A DNA stretch of 64,000 bases, taken from Flavobacterium buctense (GTDB taxonomy: Bacteria > Bacteroidota > Bacteroidia > Flavobacteriales > Flavobacteriaceae). The DNA is taken from the NCBI RefSeq assembly GCF_014486695.1, contig NZ_JACTAB010000001.1, forward strand, positions 620,001 through 684,000, read 5' to 3'. Each line of letters starts with the position of its first letter. Position 1 is the stretch's first letter. Of the stretch, positions 17,889 to 25,856 are shown piece by piece. The notes under the pieces were generated by a model that was given only the letters and a program-made list of their open reading frames with translations, was not told where the DNA came from and did not search any database. A program made the translations under genes and the position numbers.

Positions 17889-19232
17889 TTAGTTTTTATT
17901 GATGATTTTTTCAAGAGTTGCTTTTTTATTGATGATGTTTACCATAGATTGCAAGTAGTTTTGTTGCGCAGTGTACAATTGTCTTTGTGCTTCACTGAAG
18001 TCAAAACTGGAGGACAAACCTTCGGTAAATTTGATTTGTTGCTTTCTTTCGATGCGTTCGGCCAAATTCAAATTGCTTTTAGAAGTGGCATATTCTTCAA
18101 TGCTGAATTCATACTCGCTTTTGGCTCTTTCGTATTCTAATTTTAATTGTTGTTCCGTTTGTATCAATTGGGTTTTGGCTTGGTCTAATGCAATTTTGGC
18201 TTGTTGTGTTTTAGCACTTCTACCAAAACTGCTAAATATCGGCACATTTAAACTCACTCCGAGATTGGAGAAGTTGTTCCATTTTTGTTGACTACTGGTA
18301 AAATTAAACTCATTGGCAAATGAATTGTAACCAAAGTTAACAGCAGCACTCAAGGTTGGCAAAGCTTTGCTTCTTTGTAGTTTTAATTCTAAGGTTCTTT
18401 GCTCTTGGAAGTTGGTGGCCATTTGATAATTGATGTTATTCGTTACGGCAAATTCACCTTTACTGAAAGCCAAATCTAAATTAGAAGCCGAAAGACTATC
18501 CAATTTATCGGTTAGCTGTAAGTCGGCGTCAATGTCTATTCCTAACGTTAGTTTCAACATTTTATACGCTACGTCTTGGAGTCTTTTGGTATTGTTTAAG
18601 TTACTGTTGATAGCCGCCAAAGTAATCTGAAGTTGCTCTACATTTTCTTCTTCAATCAAGCCGTTTTTATAAGTTTCTTCAGTATCGGTAAGGGTCTTTG
18701 ATAATGTAGCCTTATTTTTTTCAAGAATAGCAACGCTTTCTTCTGCCAATAACACATTACCATAAGCATTGATTACCATCTCACGGATTTCAGTATTGTT
18801 TTTTCGTTTGGCATTTTCATAATATTTCAAATACGTTTTTGAGGCTTGAAGCGCCACAATGTAAGAGCCGTCAAAAATTAATTGACTTAAGGTTGCTGCA
18901 GCATTCATATTGTGTTTGGTTCCAAAGGCAAAAGTCAATACATCAGATGGATTTCCTCCAAATGGTCCACCGCCTGCAGCGCCTTGTTGGGTTAATTCGA
19001 AATTATTTACATAATTCACTCCGGCATTAATTTGCGGTAAACCGGCTGCGGTTGTTTCCCATTTTTTCTGCTTGGCAACATCAATATCTCTATTGGCATT
19101 GAGGGCCGAATAATTGTTTTTGATAGCGTGTTCAATAGCCTGTTGTAGGCTGAAAGAATAGCTTTCTTTTTTTTCTTGGGCATGTAAAAAGCTTATCGCC
19201 AAGAAAAGTGTTAGTATTAATTTATTTTTCAT
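17889..19232 (-). CDS. TolC-family outer-membrane efflux protein
   Basis: A 447-residue protein with a signal peptide (MKNKLILTLFLAISFLHAQ) and the duplicated OEP helical pattern: LQQAIEHAIKNNYSALNANR near the start and AKIALDQAKTQLIQTEQQLK in the second half. It forms the outer-membrane exit duct of the tripartite pump. It is tightly spaced (10 bp) from both the TetR gene and the adaptor gene, so the whole unit reads as tetR-tolC-adaptor-permease. Confidence 0.92.
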   Translation of the reverse strand: MKNKLILTLFLAISFLHAQEKKESYSFSLQQAIEHAIKNNYSALNANRDIDVAKQKKWETTAAGLPQINAGVNYVNNFELTQQGAAGGGPFGGNPSDVLTFAFGTKHNMNAAATLSQLIFDGSYIVALQASKTYLKYYENAKRKNNTEIREMVINAYGNVLLAEESVAILEKNKATLSKTLTDTEETYKNGLIEEENVEQLQITLAAINSNLNNTKRLQDVAYKMLKLTLGIDIDADLQLTDKLDSLSASNLDLAFSKGEFAVTNNINYQMATNFQEQRTLELKLQRSKALPTLSAAVNFGYNSFANEFNFTSSQQKWNNFSNLGVSLNVPIFSSFGRSAKTQQAKIALDQAKTQLIQTEQQLKLEYERAKSEYEFSIEEYATSKSNLNLAERIERKQQIKFTEGLSSSFDFSEAQRQLYTAQQNYLQSMVNIINKKATLEKIINKN

Positions 19233-19242
19233 GGATTGATGA

Positions 19243-19836
19243 TTATATAATGGTTTTTAAATGTTTTTCGAGTTCGATAATTCCTTCAGCTGTTGCTATG
19301 GCTCGGGTGTGGTATTCGAGTGCCTTGGCTTCCAGTTCGTAGGCGTCTTTTTCCAACATGGTATTTTCATTAATGGAAAAAATTAAAGTATAATAAAATT
19401 TTACAGCAGCTTCAACATCGGTTTCCTTTCGGTATAAGCCTTCTGTAATTCCTTTTTCAATGTTTTGGCGAAACATGTGGCTACAATCTTCAATTTCGTT
19501 GGCCATCATTTTTTCATAAATTTCAGGATAATGCTTTTTGAGCTGATAGGCCGGAGATTGATCAAAGGATTGAAACATTTGTTTGAACATCTCTCGCATT
19601 TGAAAATTTTCGGCGATTGCATTGTGATTTTGCGCCATCACTTCATCCATCATGGAATGAATTTTTTGATGTACTACTTCAGTGCCTTCTTCAATTAGCT
19701 TTTCTTTGTTGCTGAAATATTTGTATATCGTTTTTTTCGAAATGCACATCTCACACGCTATATCATCCATAGTAACACTCTTGAAACCCAGTTTCAAAAA
19801 CATGTCTGTTGCTTTTTTGATGATTTTATCTTTCAT
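19243..19836 (-). CDS. TetR/AcrR-family transcriptional regulator
   Basis: A 197-residue regulator. The N-terminal helix-turn-helix is clear (LKLGFKSVTMDDIACEM, then SKKTIYKYFSNKEKLIEEG, about residues 14-52). The C-terminal two thirds are a helical ligand-binding domain of no recognised subclass. As first gene of the efflux operon it probably represses its own unit and is released by a pump substrate. A 9-bp inverted repeat next to its promoter is a good operator candidate. Confidence 0.92.
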   Translation of the reverse strand: MKDKIIKKATDMFLKLGFKSVTMDDIACEMCISKKTIYKYFSNKEKLIEEGTEVVHQKIHSMMDEVMAQNHNAIAENFQMREMFKQMFQSFDQSPAYQLKKHYPEIYEKMMANEIEDCSHMFRQNIEKGITEGLYRKETDVEAAVKFYYTLIFSINENTMLEKDAYELEAKALEYHTRAIATAEGIIELEKHLKTII

Positions 19837-19856
19837 TTCTGTTAAAATTTCTGGGG

Positions 19857-19898
19857 CAAATGTAAGATGGAAACTTTAAACACTAAAATAGTTTCCAT
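19857..19898 (-). promoter_or_regulatory. Promoter and candidate TetR operator of the efflux operon
   Basis: Minus-strand TACATTTG (19857-19864) fits TAnnTTTG. Immediately upstream, ATGGAAACT (19867-19875) and its perfect inverted copy AGTTTCCAT (19890-19898) are separated by 14 bp, centre to centre 23 bp, covering the expected -33 region. Binding there would block transcription. Confidence 0.65.
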
Positions 19899-19984
19899 AG
19901 TATTAACGTAAATTTAACATTGGTTGAAATAGCGCCTTTTTGTAAAGCGATGAGAATAACCTAAATTAGCCGAAAATATTTTTC

Positions 19985-20959
19985 ATGCGCGCTATTTCCG
20001 ATTACCAAGACATAATCATTTCCCATTTTGAAACATTGACTCTTGAAAAAGAGCCTAATAATTTATACGAGCCTATTCGATACATATTAGCGCTTGGCGG
20101 AAAAAGATTGCGTCCAATATTAACTTTAATGGCAGCCGAAGTATTTGATGCTGATTGTCAAAAAGCCATACAAGCCGCAACAGCCGTTGAGGTTTTTCAC
20201 AATTTCTCGCTGATTCACGATGATATTATGGATGATGCGCCATTGCGCAGAGGAAATGAAACCGTACATGAAAAGTGGGATTTGAATACAGGAATTCTTT
20301 CAGGCGATGCGATGCTGATTTTAGCCTACCAATTTTTTGAAGCCTATGAACCGTATGTCTTTAGAGAATTGGCTAAATTGTTTAGTAAAACTGCATTAGA
20401 AGTTTGTGAAGGCCAACAATACGATGTGGATTTTGAAACCCGAGACGATGTTACGATTCCGGAGTATTTGAAAATGATTGAATACAAAACCGCAGTTTTG
20501 GTTGGAGCCGCCATGAAAATGGGTGCGATTGTAGCCGAAACTTCAACCGAAAACGCCAATGCGATTTATGATTTCGGATTGAATTTAGGGATTGCATTTC
20601 AGTTGCAAGACGATTATTTAGACGCTTTTGGCAATCCGGAAACTTTTGGAAAGCAAGTCGGCGGCGATATCATCGAGAATAAAAAAACTTATTTGTACCT
20701 CAAAGCTTTAGAATATTCAGAAGCGGAAGAGAAAGAGCAATTGCTGCATTTATTCTCCATTCAGCCAAGCGACAATACCGATAAAATCAATTCGGTGAAA
20801 CAAATTTTCAACCAAACCGGTGCGAGTGATGCTACCCAAAGTGCCATTCAAGACTATACTTTAAAGGCTTTTGAAACTTTAGACAAAATGAATATCAGTG
20901 AGGATAAAAAAGCTGTTTTGAGAGCTTTCGGGGATAAATTAATGAGTAGAAACGTGTGA
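19985..20959 (+). CDS. Polyprenyl (trans-isoprenyl) diphosphate synthase
   Basis: A 324-residue all-helical prenyltransferase. The first Asp-rich motif is DDIMD (residues 79-83) followed by the conserved RRG, and the second is LQDDYLD at about residue 210. GGKRLRPIL is the diphosphate-binding motif. It condenses isopentenyl diphosphate onto an allylic diphosphate. The residues before the first Asp motif (VEVFHNFSLIH) include an aromatic, which may limit product length, but chain length cannot be fixed from this. It is transcribed divergently from the efflux operon. Confidence 0.92.
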   Translation: MRAISDYQDIIISHFETLTLEKEPNNLYEPIRYILALGGKRLRPILTLMAAEVFDADCQKAIQAATAVEVFHNFSLIHDDIMDDAPLRRGNETVHEKWDLNTGILSGDAMLILAYQFFEAYEPYVFRELAKLFSKTALEVCEGQQYDVDFETRDDVTIPEYLKMIEYKTAVLVGAAMKMGAIVAETSTENANAIYDFGLNLGIAFQLQDDYLDAFGNPETFGKQVGGDIIENKKTYLYLKALEYSEAEEKEQLLHLFSIQPSDNTDKINSVKQIFNQTGASDATQSAIQDYTLKAFETLDKMNISEDKKAVLRAFGDKLMSRNV

Positions 20960-21052
20960 AATGTCAATATCAATTTCAAAAATCAATAACAATCCTGACT
21001 ATTACCATTGATTTTTGCCATTGCCATTGCCATTGAAATTGAAAATCCCATT
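20960..21052. repeat. Word repeat with inverted arms before the small conserved gene
   Basis: CAAAAATCAA (20977-20986) has a perfect inverted copy, TTGATTTTTG (21008-21017). It is followed by GCCATT triplicate words and ATTGAAATTG mirroring the left CAATTTCAA. It resembles the other word-repeat spacers. Confidence 0.6.
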
Positions 21053-21403
21053 ATGTTCCAACCACCAACCAATACCGACCAATTACTTTCGGAAGCCGAG
21101 AAAGAAAACTTGTACGCAAAACTTATCGAGCAACTCAACAAGGATTTCAATTTTGCCAACGAACCCATTGATTTTCCAAAAAGTACTTCGCCTTACGAAT
21201 TGAAAGTACAAATCCACGAAAAAATTTACCGTTTAATTCAATACAAATACGCCGAATTACTCAACTTGCTCTACATCATTGATGTTCCTGAAGAAAATAT
21301 CAAACAATTGGACGGAAGCGACACGGTTGAATTGGCCGAGCAAATCGCTTTTTTGATATTGAAAAGAGAATGGATGAAGGTTTGGTTCAGAAACCGAATG
21401 TGA
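21053..21403 (+). CDS. Conserved hypothetical protein
   Basis: A 116-residue cytosolic, mainly helical protein, acidic in the middle (DVPEENIKQLDGSDTVELAEQ) and ending LILKREWMKVWFRNRM. I do not recognise a domain. The ATG at 21053 (MFQPPTNTDQ) is chosen because the 15 residues before it would be encoded by the tandem GCCATT repeat. It lies downstream of the prenyl synthase on the same strand and overlaps the convergent receptor gene by 17 bp at their 3' ends. Confidence 0.7.
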   Translation: MFQPPTNTDQLLSEAEKENLYAKLIEQLNKDFNFANEPIDFPKSTSPYELKVQIHEKIYRLIQYKYAELLNLLYIIDVPEENIKQLDGSDTVELAEQIAFLILKREWMKVWFRNRM

Positions 21404-24017
21404 TTTTAAACATTACATACCTTTCTATTAAATTGTGTGAGCCTTTGTTTGTTGAAAAGTCAGATGCGCTAACGGTTGTAAATGTTTTGTTGTTGGTTAG
21501 ATTTTTTCCTATTAATGAATATGTCAAATTTTTATTTTTTGGTGTAAAATTAATTTCATAATCTAGAAAAAAGTAATTGTCATTAGATTTTAAATTTGGT
21601 GATATAAAATTCCCAACTAGGTTACTGTTTATAAATTTTTTAGATTTAAATAGAATTTTAGTCTGATTCGTAAGCATTTGGAAATTATTATTTAGTTGTT
21701 CATCTTCAACTTTAAAATTTGAGTTTAAATAAAATGTTTTATTTTCGATAACTAGTTTTTTGTTTATTCCTCTACGCGCTGTAAAGTTTGCTGTAAAATT
21801 TTTATTTTTTATTTCTCTTAAATCAGATTCATTGAGAATATTGTTATCAAAAGACAAATTAAAAGATGAATTTAGCTGAAATGTAGTTCTCAATGAATGA
21901 ATATATTTTTCACTAGAAACTGTTATCCCATAATCTTTGTTACTAATCTTTGCGAAAAATTGATTTGAAACGGTAATATTTTGATTTATTATTGTTTCTT
22001 GAAAATAATTATTTGGTCTGTTATCATGAGTTATAGCAACATTGAATTGAGTTAAATTAAAAAAATCATGATGATTAAAACTTAAACTATGAGAATGTGT
22101 TTTTAGATATTCTAACCTTATTTCGTTTGAAATGAAATCTCTATAACTTGTTTGAATAATTCCTGAAAATAATCTGTCTTCTTCGGGCAAAATTTGATTA
22201 AATGAATAGTTGTAATTCAAAGAACTATGAGTGTCTAATTTATATATTGCAGTTACTTTTGGGACAATAAAATACGCTTCTTTTTTTATTTTTTCACTCG
22301 CATCATTAAAATCTAAATCATTATAAATAGCATTCAAACCTATTCTAAAAGAATATTTTTTTTCGTTGTAAACTAAAATAGGATTAATATTTAAATTTTT
22401 AATGTTATAAATATTTTCGTTTCTAAACTCATTGCCAATACTTTGATTATTTTGATTTAATAAATTTGAAAAAAGTGAATTTCTCAAATCAAAATAACTT
22501 GTATGAATTGCATATTTTAGTTTTTTACTAGATACAAAATAGGAATTATTGATAGATAAAAACTGTTTTTGAAATTCACTTTGTTGATTAGCCGCTAGTA
22601 AAAGTCCCAAATCATCAATCGCAGTTGGTGGATTAGTTTTTAAACTTTGAGGCAATTTATTCTTTGTGAAATGCAGTGATGTTACAATGGCTTTTTTTTC
22701 CGAAATTTTCAGTGTAGAGTTTATGTTATGTGATGTATTGAATTGATTCGTTGTAACATTATTATTTTGAATTAAATTATTATTACTACTTATATCATTA
22801 AAAATGAGTTCGCTTTGGTTTATTTTACTTATATATTCCCAATGAAAATTATCTTTTTCTTTATTTGAAAAGTGAACATTTGCGTCAAAAAGTTTAGGTC
22901 TTTTATTCAGACTATTCGTTTCATTAATTTCTATTATTTCATTTTGTAAAAAAATTATTGAGTTACTTTTATTCAATCTACTCAGTTCGTCTTGATAAAA
23001 TCCGAGATTTACTTTAAAACTTGATTTTTTAAAAACTTTATTTAAAGTATTCAAACTGGTATAGAAATTATTATTTAGTCGATGAAAATTATTGTCTAAT
23101 AGTGAATTGAAATTTCCTTGATTTATTAATGATTTTGATAGTAGATTTTGATTTTTTATATTTTCTAACGAAATAATTTCTGAACTAAAATCGTATGGAG
23201 TGTTGTTTTGTCCGACATTATTAAATGATGAAAGACCAAATGCTTTAATTTTTTTATTAACTAAAACTCCCGAAAGTGTTCCATAATATCTATCTTCTAT
23301 TCCATAGCCAAGAGTTGAATTGCCTGAAAAATCTGTTTTGCCTTTTTTAAGAACAAGATTTAGGACTACATCATCTGAATCTTTTATTCCTTTCAACAAA
23401 CTATTCTCTTCATAATTCTCAATACCTTGTACTTTTTCAATCATATCAACATTGATGTTTTTACTCCCTATTGTATAGTTCGCATCAAATAAATCATCTC
23501 CATCAAGCAACATTTTTTTTATTTCTTTTCCTTTGTATTTTATTGTTCCATTGTCTTCAACTTTAATTCCTGGGAGTTTTTTTAATAAATCCTCTACTAC
23601 TTTTTCTGAACCATCTATAAAACTATTAGGATTATATTCTAATGTGTCTTTTTTTTGAAGAATTGGAGGTGCTTTTTTTATGATAACTTCTTTAAGATTT
23701 GTTATTCTTTCTTTCAGAAAAAAGTCAATCATCAACTCATTATTAACTATCTTTAACTTACTTAAATCAACTGTTCTGGGTTCATGAATTAAGGTAGAAA
23801 CTTCAAGAAACAAAGTGTCTCTTTCTTTTTTGAGTTGTAGCCTGTAAAAGCCTTTTTCATCAGAAGTGGTGAATTGTTTTATTAATTCATTTTTATCTTT
23901 AATTACTACAGTAGCAAAAGGCACAACACCAAGCGAGTCGGTAATTGTGCCTTTTATTGTTTGGGAATAAACAGTTGTGGTTAAAAATAAAATTAAAATA
24001 ATTTTATTAATCAACAA
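21387..24017 (-). CDS. Outer-membrane receptor-like protein with N-terminal carboxypeptidase-regulatory-like domain
   Basis: About 876 residues. A signal peptide (INKIILILFLTTTVYSQ) precedes a carboxypeptidase D regulatory-like beta-sandwich (TIKGTITDSLGVVPFATVV) and a plug-like region (EDLLKKLPGIKVEDNGTIKY, MLLDGDDLF). A long beta-barrel follows, ending in Phe (MFKITFGF). This is the layout of TonB-dependent-receptor-like proteins of Bacteroidota. The likely start is TTG at 24017 or 24014, because the signal peptide begins there and overlaps the stop of the upstream GLPGLI gene. The nearest in-frame ATG would add a 59-residue non-signal leader. The gene is markedly AT-rich. Confidence 0.85.
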   Translation of the reverse strand: MLINKIILILFLTTTVYSQTIKGTITDSLGVVPFATVVIKDKNELIKQFTTSDEKGFYRLQLKKERDTLFLEVSTLIHEPRTVDLSKLKIVNNELMIDFFLKERITNLKEVIIKKAPPILQKKDTLEYNPNSFIDGSEKVVEDLLKKLPGIKVEDNGTIKYKGKEIKKMLLDGDDLFDANYTIGSKNINVDMIEKVQGIENYEENSLLKGIKDSDDVVLNLVLKKGKTDFSGNSTLGYGIEDRYYGTLSGVLVNKKIKAFGLSSFNNVGQNNTPYDFSSEIISLENIKNQNLLSKSLINQGNFNSLLDNNFHRLNNNFYTSLNTLNKVFKKSSFKVNLGFYQDELSRLNKSNSIIFLQNEIIEINETNSLNKRPKLFDANVHFSNKEKDNFHWEYISKINQSELIFNDISSNNNLIQNNNVTTNQFNTSHNINSTLKISEKKAIVTSLHFTKNKLPQSLKTNPPTAIDDLGLLLAANQQSEFQKQFLSINNSYFVSSKKLKYAIHTSYFDLRNSLFSNLLNQNNQSIGNEFRNENIYNIKNLNINPILVYNEKKYSFRIGLNAIYNDLDFNDASEKIKKEAYFIVPKVTAIYKLDTHSSLNYNYSFNQILPEEDRLFSGIIQTSYRDFISNEIRLEYLKTHSHSLSFNHHDFFNLTQFNVAITHDNRPNNYFQETIINQNITVSNQFFAKISNKDYGITVSSEKYIHSLRTTFQLNSSFNLSFDNNILNESDLREIKNKNFTANFTARRGINKKLVIENKTFYLNSNFKVEDEQLNNNFQMLTNQTKILFKSKKFINSNLVGNFISPNLKSNDNYFFLDYEINFTPKNKNLTYSLIGKNLTNNKTFTTVSASDFSTNKGSHNLIERYVMFKITFGF

Positions 24018-24741
24018 ATTTTTCAATATATCCGATTGGAATACTAAATGACATTCCGTCTTCAGGATTGTAATTTTTAACTTTCTCAACTCTTTTTTTG
24101 TAAAAATCTTTAAATTCTTGCCATGTTGCAATATTTTTTTCATCAAAAGGATTAGTGAAATTGAATTTAATATCTTTGTTATATTCGATTTCATAAGCTT
24201 CTATATTTACTGTGCCATCGTCGGATTGAACTTTTAAAATTAGCCCTGGTAGTCCATCAAATTTGAAAGGTCCATTAGGAATTGGAATATCTTTTAAAAA
24301 ATATGCTTTATAACTTCTGCCTCTGAAAACGCATTTTGCTTCTTGACAATCGTATCCCATTACTTTAGTGTAATTTTTGGTAATATCCCATTTTATAATA
24401 TTTATAGAGTCTACTATCACTTTTTTTAATCCGTAATCTCGATTAAAATAAATTTTTTTAGTACTGAAATCTTTAAAATAAGTAAAATTATATGTTGCAG
24501 AAGTGTTGTCCATATCTCCCATAGATATAGTTTGAATAATTGTATCACGAGCTTTTTCGTAATAATAACTTTTTAAATTACTTGTCAATAGTGTAGTTTC
24601 TTCATACAAGAAACAACCATATTCTTCTCTTTCATCCAACAAAAAAGATTTATAGTTTATTTTTATAAAGTCAAAATTATTTTGAGAAAAAGAATTTAAT
24701 GAAAACACAAGAAAAAAAATGAAAAATGTTTTATTTATCAT
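24007..24741 (-). CDS. GLPGLI family protein
   Basis: A 244-residue secreted protein. A signal peptide (MINKTFFIFFLVFSLNSFSQ) leads a beta-rich body. The family hallmark is visible as KFDGLPGLILKVQSDDG at about residues 160-175, preceded by KAYFLKDIPIPNGP. Its biochemical function is not known. It is commonly multiplied in Bacteroidota and found next to receptor-like proteins as here. ATG 24741 is chosen because the signal peptide begins there. It overlaps the downstream receptor gene, so the two are translationally coupled. Confidence 0.9.
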   Translation of the reverse strand: MINKTFFIFFLVFSLNSFSQNNFDFIKINYKSFLLDEREEYGCFLYEETTLLTSNLKSYYYEKARDTIIQTISMGDMDNTSATYNFTYFKDFSTKKIYFNRDYGLKKVIVDSINIIKWDITKNYTKVMGYDCQEAKCVFRGRSYKAYFLKDIPIPNGPFKFDGLPGLILKVQSDDGTVNIEAYEIEYNKDIKFNFTNPFDEKNIATWQEFKDFYKKRVEKVKNYNPEDGMSFSIPIGYIEKFVD

Positions 24742-24754
24742 AAAATTAAAATTA

Positions 24755-24796
24755 AAACAAGAGTTGAAAATTAAAACCAACAAACAACTCTTGTTT
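24755..24796 (-). terminator. Attenuator-like hairpin between the small peptide and GLPGLI genes
   Basis: AAACAAGAGTTG (24755-24766) and CAACTCTTGTTT (24785-24796) form a perfect 12-bp stem with an 18-bp loop. On the minus strand a T/A-rich tract follows. It is likely to cut transcription partly, giving more message for the small gene than for the two genes after it. Confidence 0.65.
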
Positions 24797-24813
24797 ATTA
24801 AAAATAAATAAAT

Positions 24814-25086
24814 CTATTCTAACAGAAGAGCTAAAGCTGCCTTTGCTGCCTTTAATGCTTTCTCACAAGCTTTACCCATATCGATTTGAGCATCGCCTGT
24901 TGAATCAACGCAACCTCTTGCCGTTGCGTTTTGTCCTGTTGCGTCATCTGTAACACCTCTTCTACAACATACTTGAGTAACTGTAGTCTCGTTCTCTTTA
25001 GTCAGATTCTTTTTTTCTACTATGTCATTTGCAAAAACACCACTAGTCATCAATAACATTGATGATAATAAAAATAATTTTTTCAT
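24814..25086 (-). CDS. Small secreted cysteine-containing protein, unrecognised
   Basis: A 90-residue protein. A signal peptide (MKKLFLLSSMLLMTSGVFA) is followed by a polar region, a short cysteine-rich part (VTQVCCRRGVTDDATGQ, then ARGCVDS and GKACEKA) and an Ala/Leu-rich helix at the C-terminus (ALKAAKAALALLLE). Four cysteines in the mature part could form disulfides. I do not recognise the family. It heads a unit with the GLPGLI and receptor-like genes, with an attenuator-like hairpin between, so it could be an abundant exported peptide handled by the other two. That is inference. Confidence 0.75.
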   Translation of the reverse strand: MKKLFLLSSMLLMTSGVFANDIVEKKNLTKENETTVTQVCCRRGVTDDATGQNATARGCVDSTGDAQIDMGKACEKALKAAKAALALLLE

Positions 25087-25191
25087 AAATTTAGATTTAA
25101 ATTAATAAACCCAAAGCAAAAAAAAAAAATCGTAATAAGCGAGTTTTTCGCGTTAAAAATTTGTTAAATTTATAATATTATTCTGTTTTTT

Positions 25192-25740
25192 TTAAAAATA
25201 AACTCTTATAAACGGCATAAACGCATCGCCATACAAATCTTTATCCTTGTCAAATAACAAATTGAATCTTGCTCCAATCGTTACATTATCGGCACGATAA
25301 CCACCACCAATGTATAAACCGGTATTCCAAAAACTTCTTTTTACATTATCATATAAATCAGCATAAGAAGTATTGACATGCACTTGTTCCACTTCCAAAG
25401 AAAGCTGAATTTCCTCTATCGGATTGAACAAGCCAATAACATTTCCCCCAACCACATTGGAAGAATAAAAATTCTTTTGCTTTAAATGGCTGTATTGTAA
25501 TCCGGTACCCAAAGCAAAGTGCTCATTGAAATTGTAAATGGCACTTGGTGCTATGGTAATGTCTGTAAAATCATTACCTATGGCCAAACCTAATCCACCA
25601 CCAAATTGAACATGATCCCAAAAACCATCTGTTTTAGCTTTTGGTATGTTTTGTTCTTGAGTAAATCCAAAGTTGGGAATCATCAATAAAAAGAGGAATG
25701 ACAGTAACTTTGCCAATGTTTTGACTGTATTCTTTTGCAT
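25192..25740 (-). CDS. Outer-membrane beta-barrel protein
   Basis: A 182-residue protein with a signal peptide (NTVKTLAKLLSFLFLLMIPNFGFTQ) and alternating beta-strands typical of a small porin-like barrel (GGGLGLAIGNDFTDITIAP, FALGTGLQYSHLKQ). It ends in an aromatic residue after FIRVYF, as expected for insertion by the BAM machinery. No substrate can be assigned. It is divergent from sucA. Confidence 0.75.
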   Translation of the reverse strand: MQKNTVKTLAKLLSFLFLLMIPNFGFTQEQNIPKAKTDGFWDHVQFGGGLGLAIGNDFTDITIAPSAIYNFNEHFALGTGLQYSHLKQKNFYSSNVVGGNVIGLFNPIEEIQLSLEVEQVHVNTSYADLYDNVKRSFWNTGLYIGGGYRADNVTIGARFNLLFDKDKDLYGDAFMPFIRVYF

Positions 25741-25784
25741 AGCTTTGTATATATTTAATTAGCGTTATAAATATACTAAAATGA

Positions 25785-25815
25785 TTGAAAGATTATTACA
25801 AATGTCATACTTTTG
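25785..25815 (+). promoter_or_regulatory. Promoter of sucA
   Basis: TTG (25785-25787), 20 bp, then TACTTTTG (25808-25815) matches the Bacteroidota promoter consensus. The position rules out the longer in-frame start at 25785 and supports the ATG at 25857. Confidence 0.7.
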
Positions 25816-25856
25816 CAACTGATTTTCTAATACTAAGAATATTTACTGATAAAATC

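Noticed and set aside
24018..24194. 59-residue leader for the receptor-like gene from an upstream ATG
   Set aside because: It would sit before the signal peptide and overlap the GLPGLI gene in another frame.
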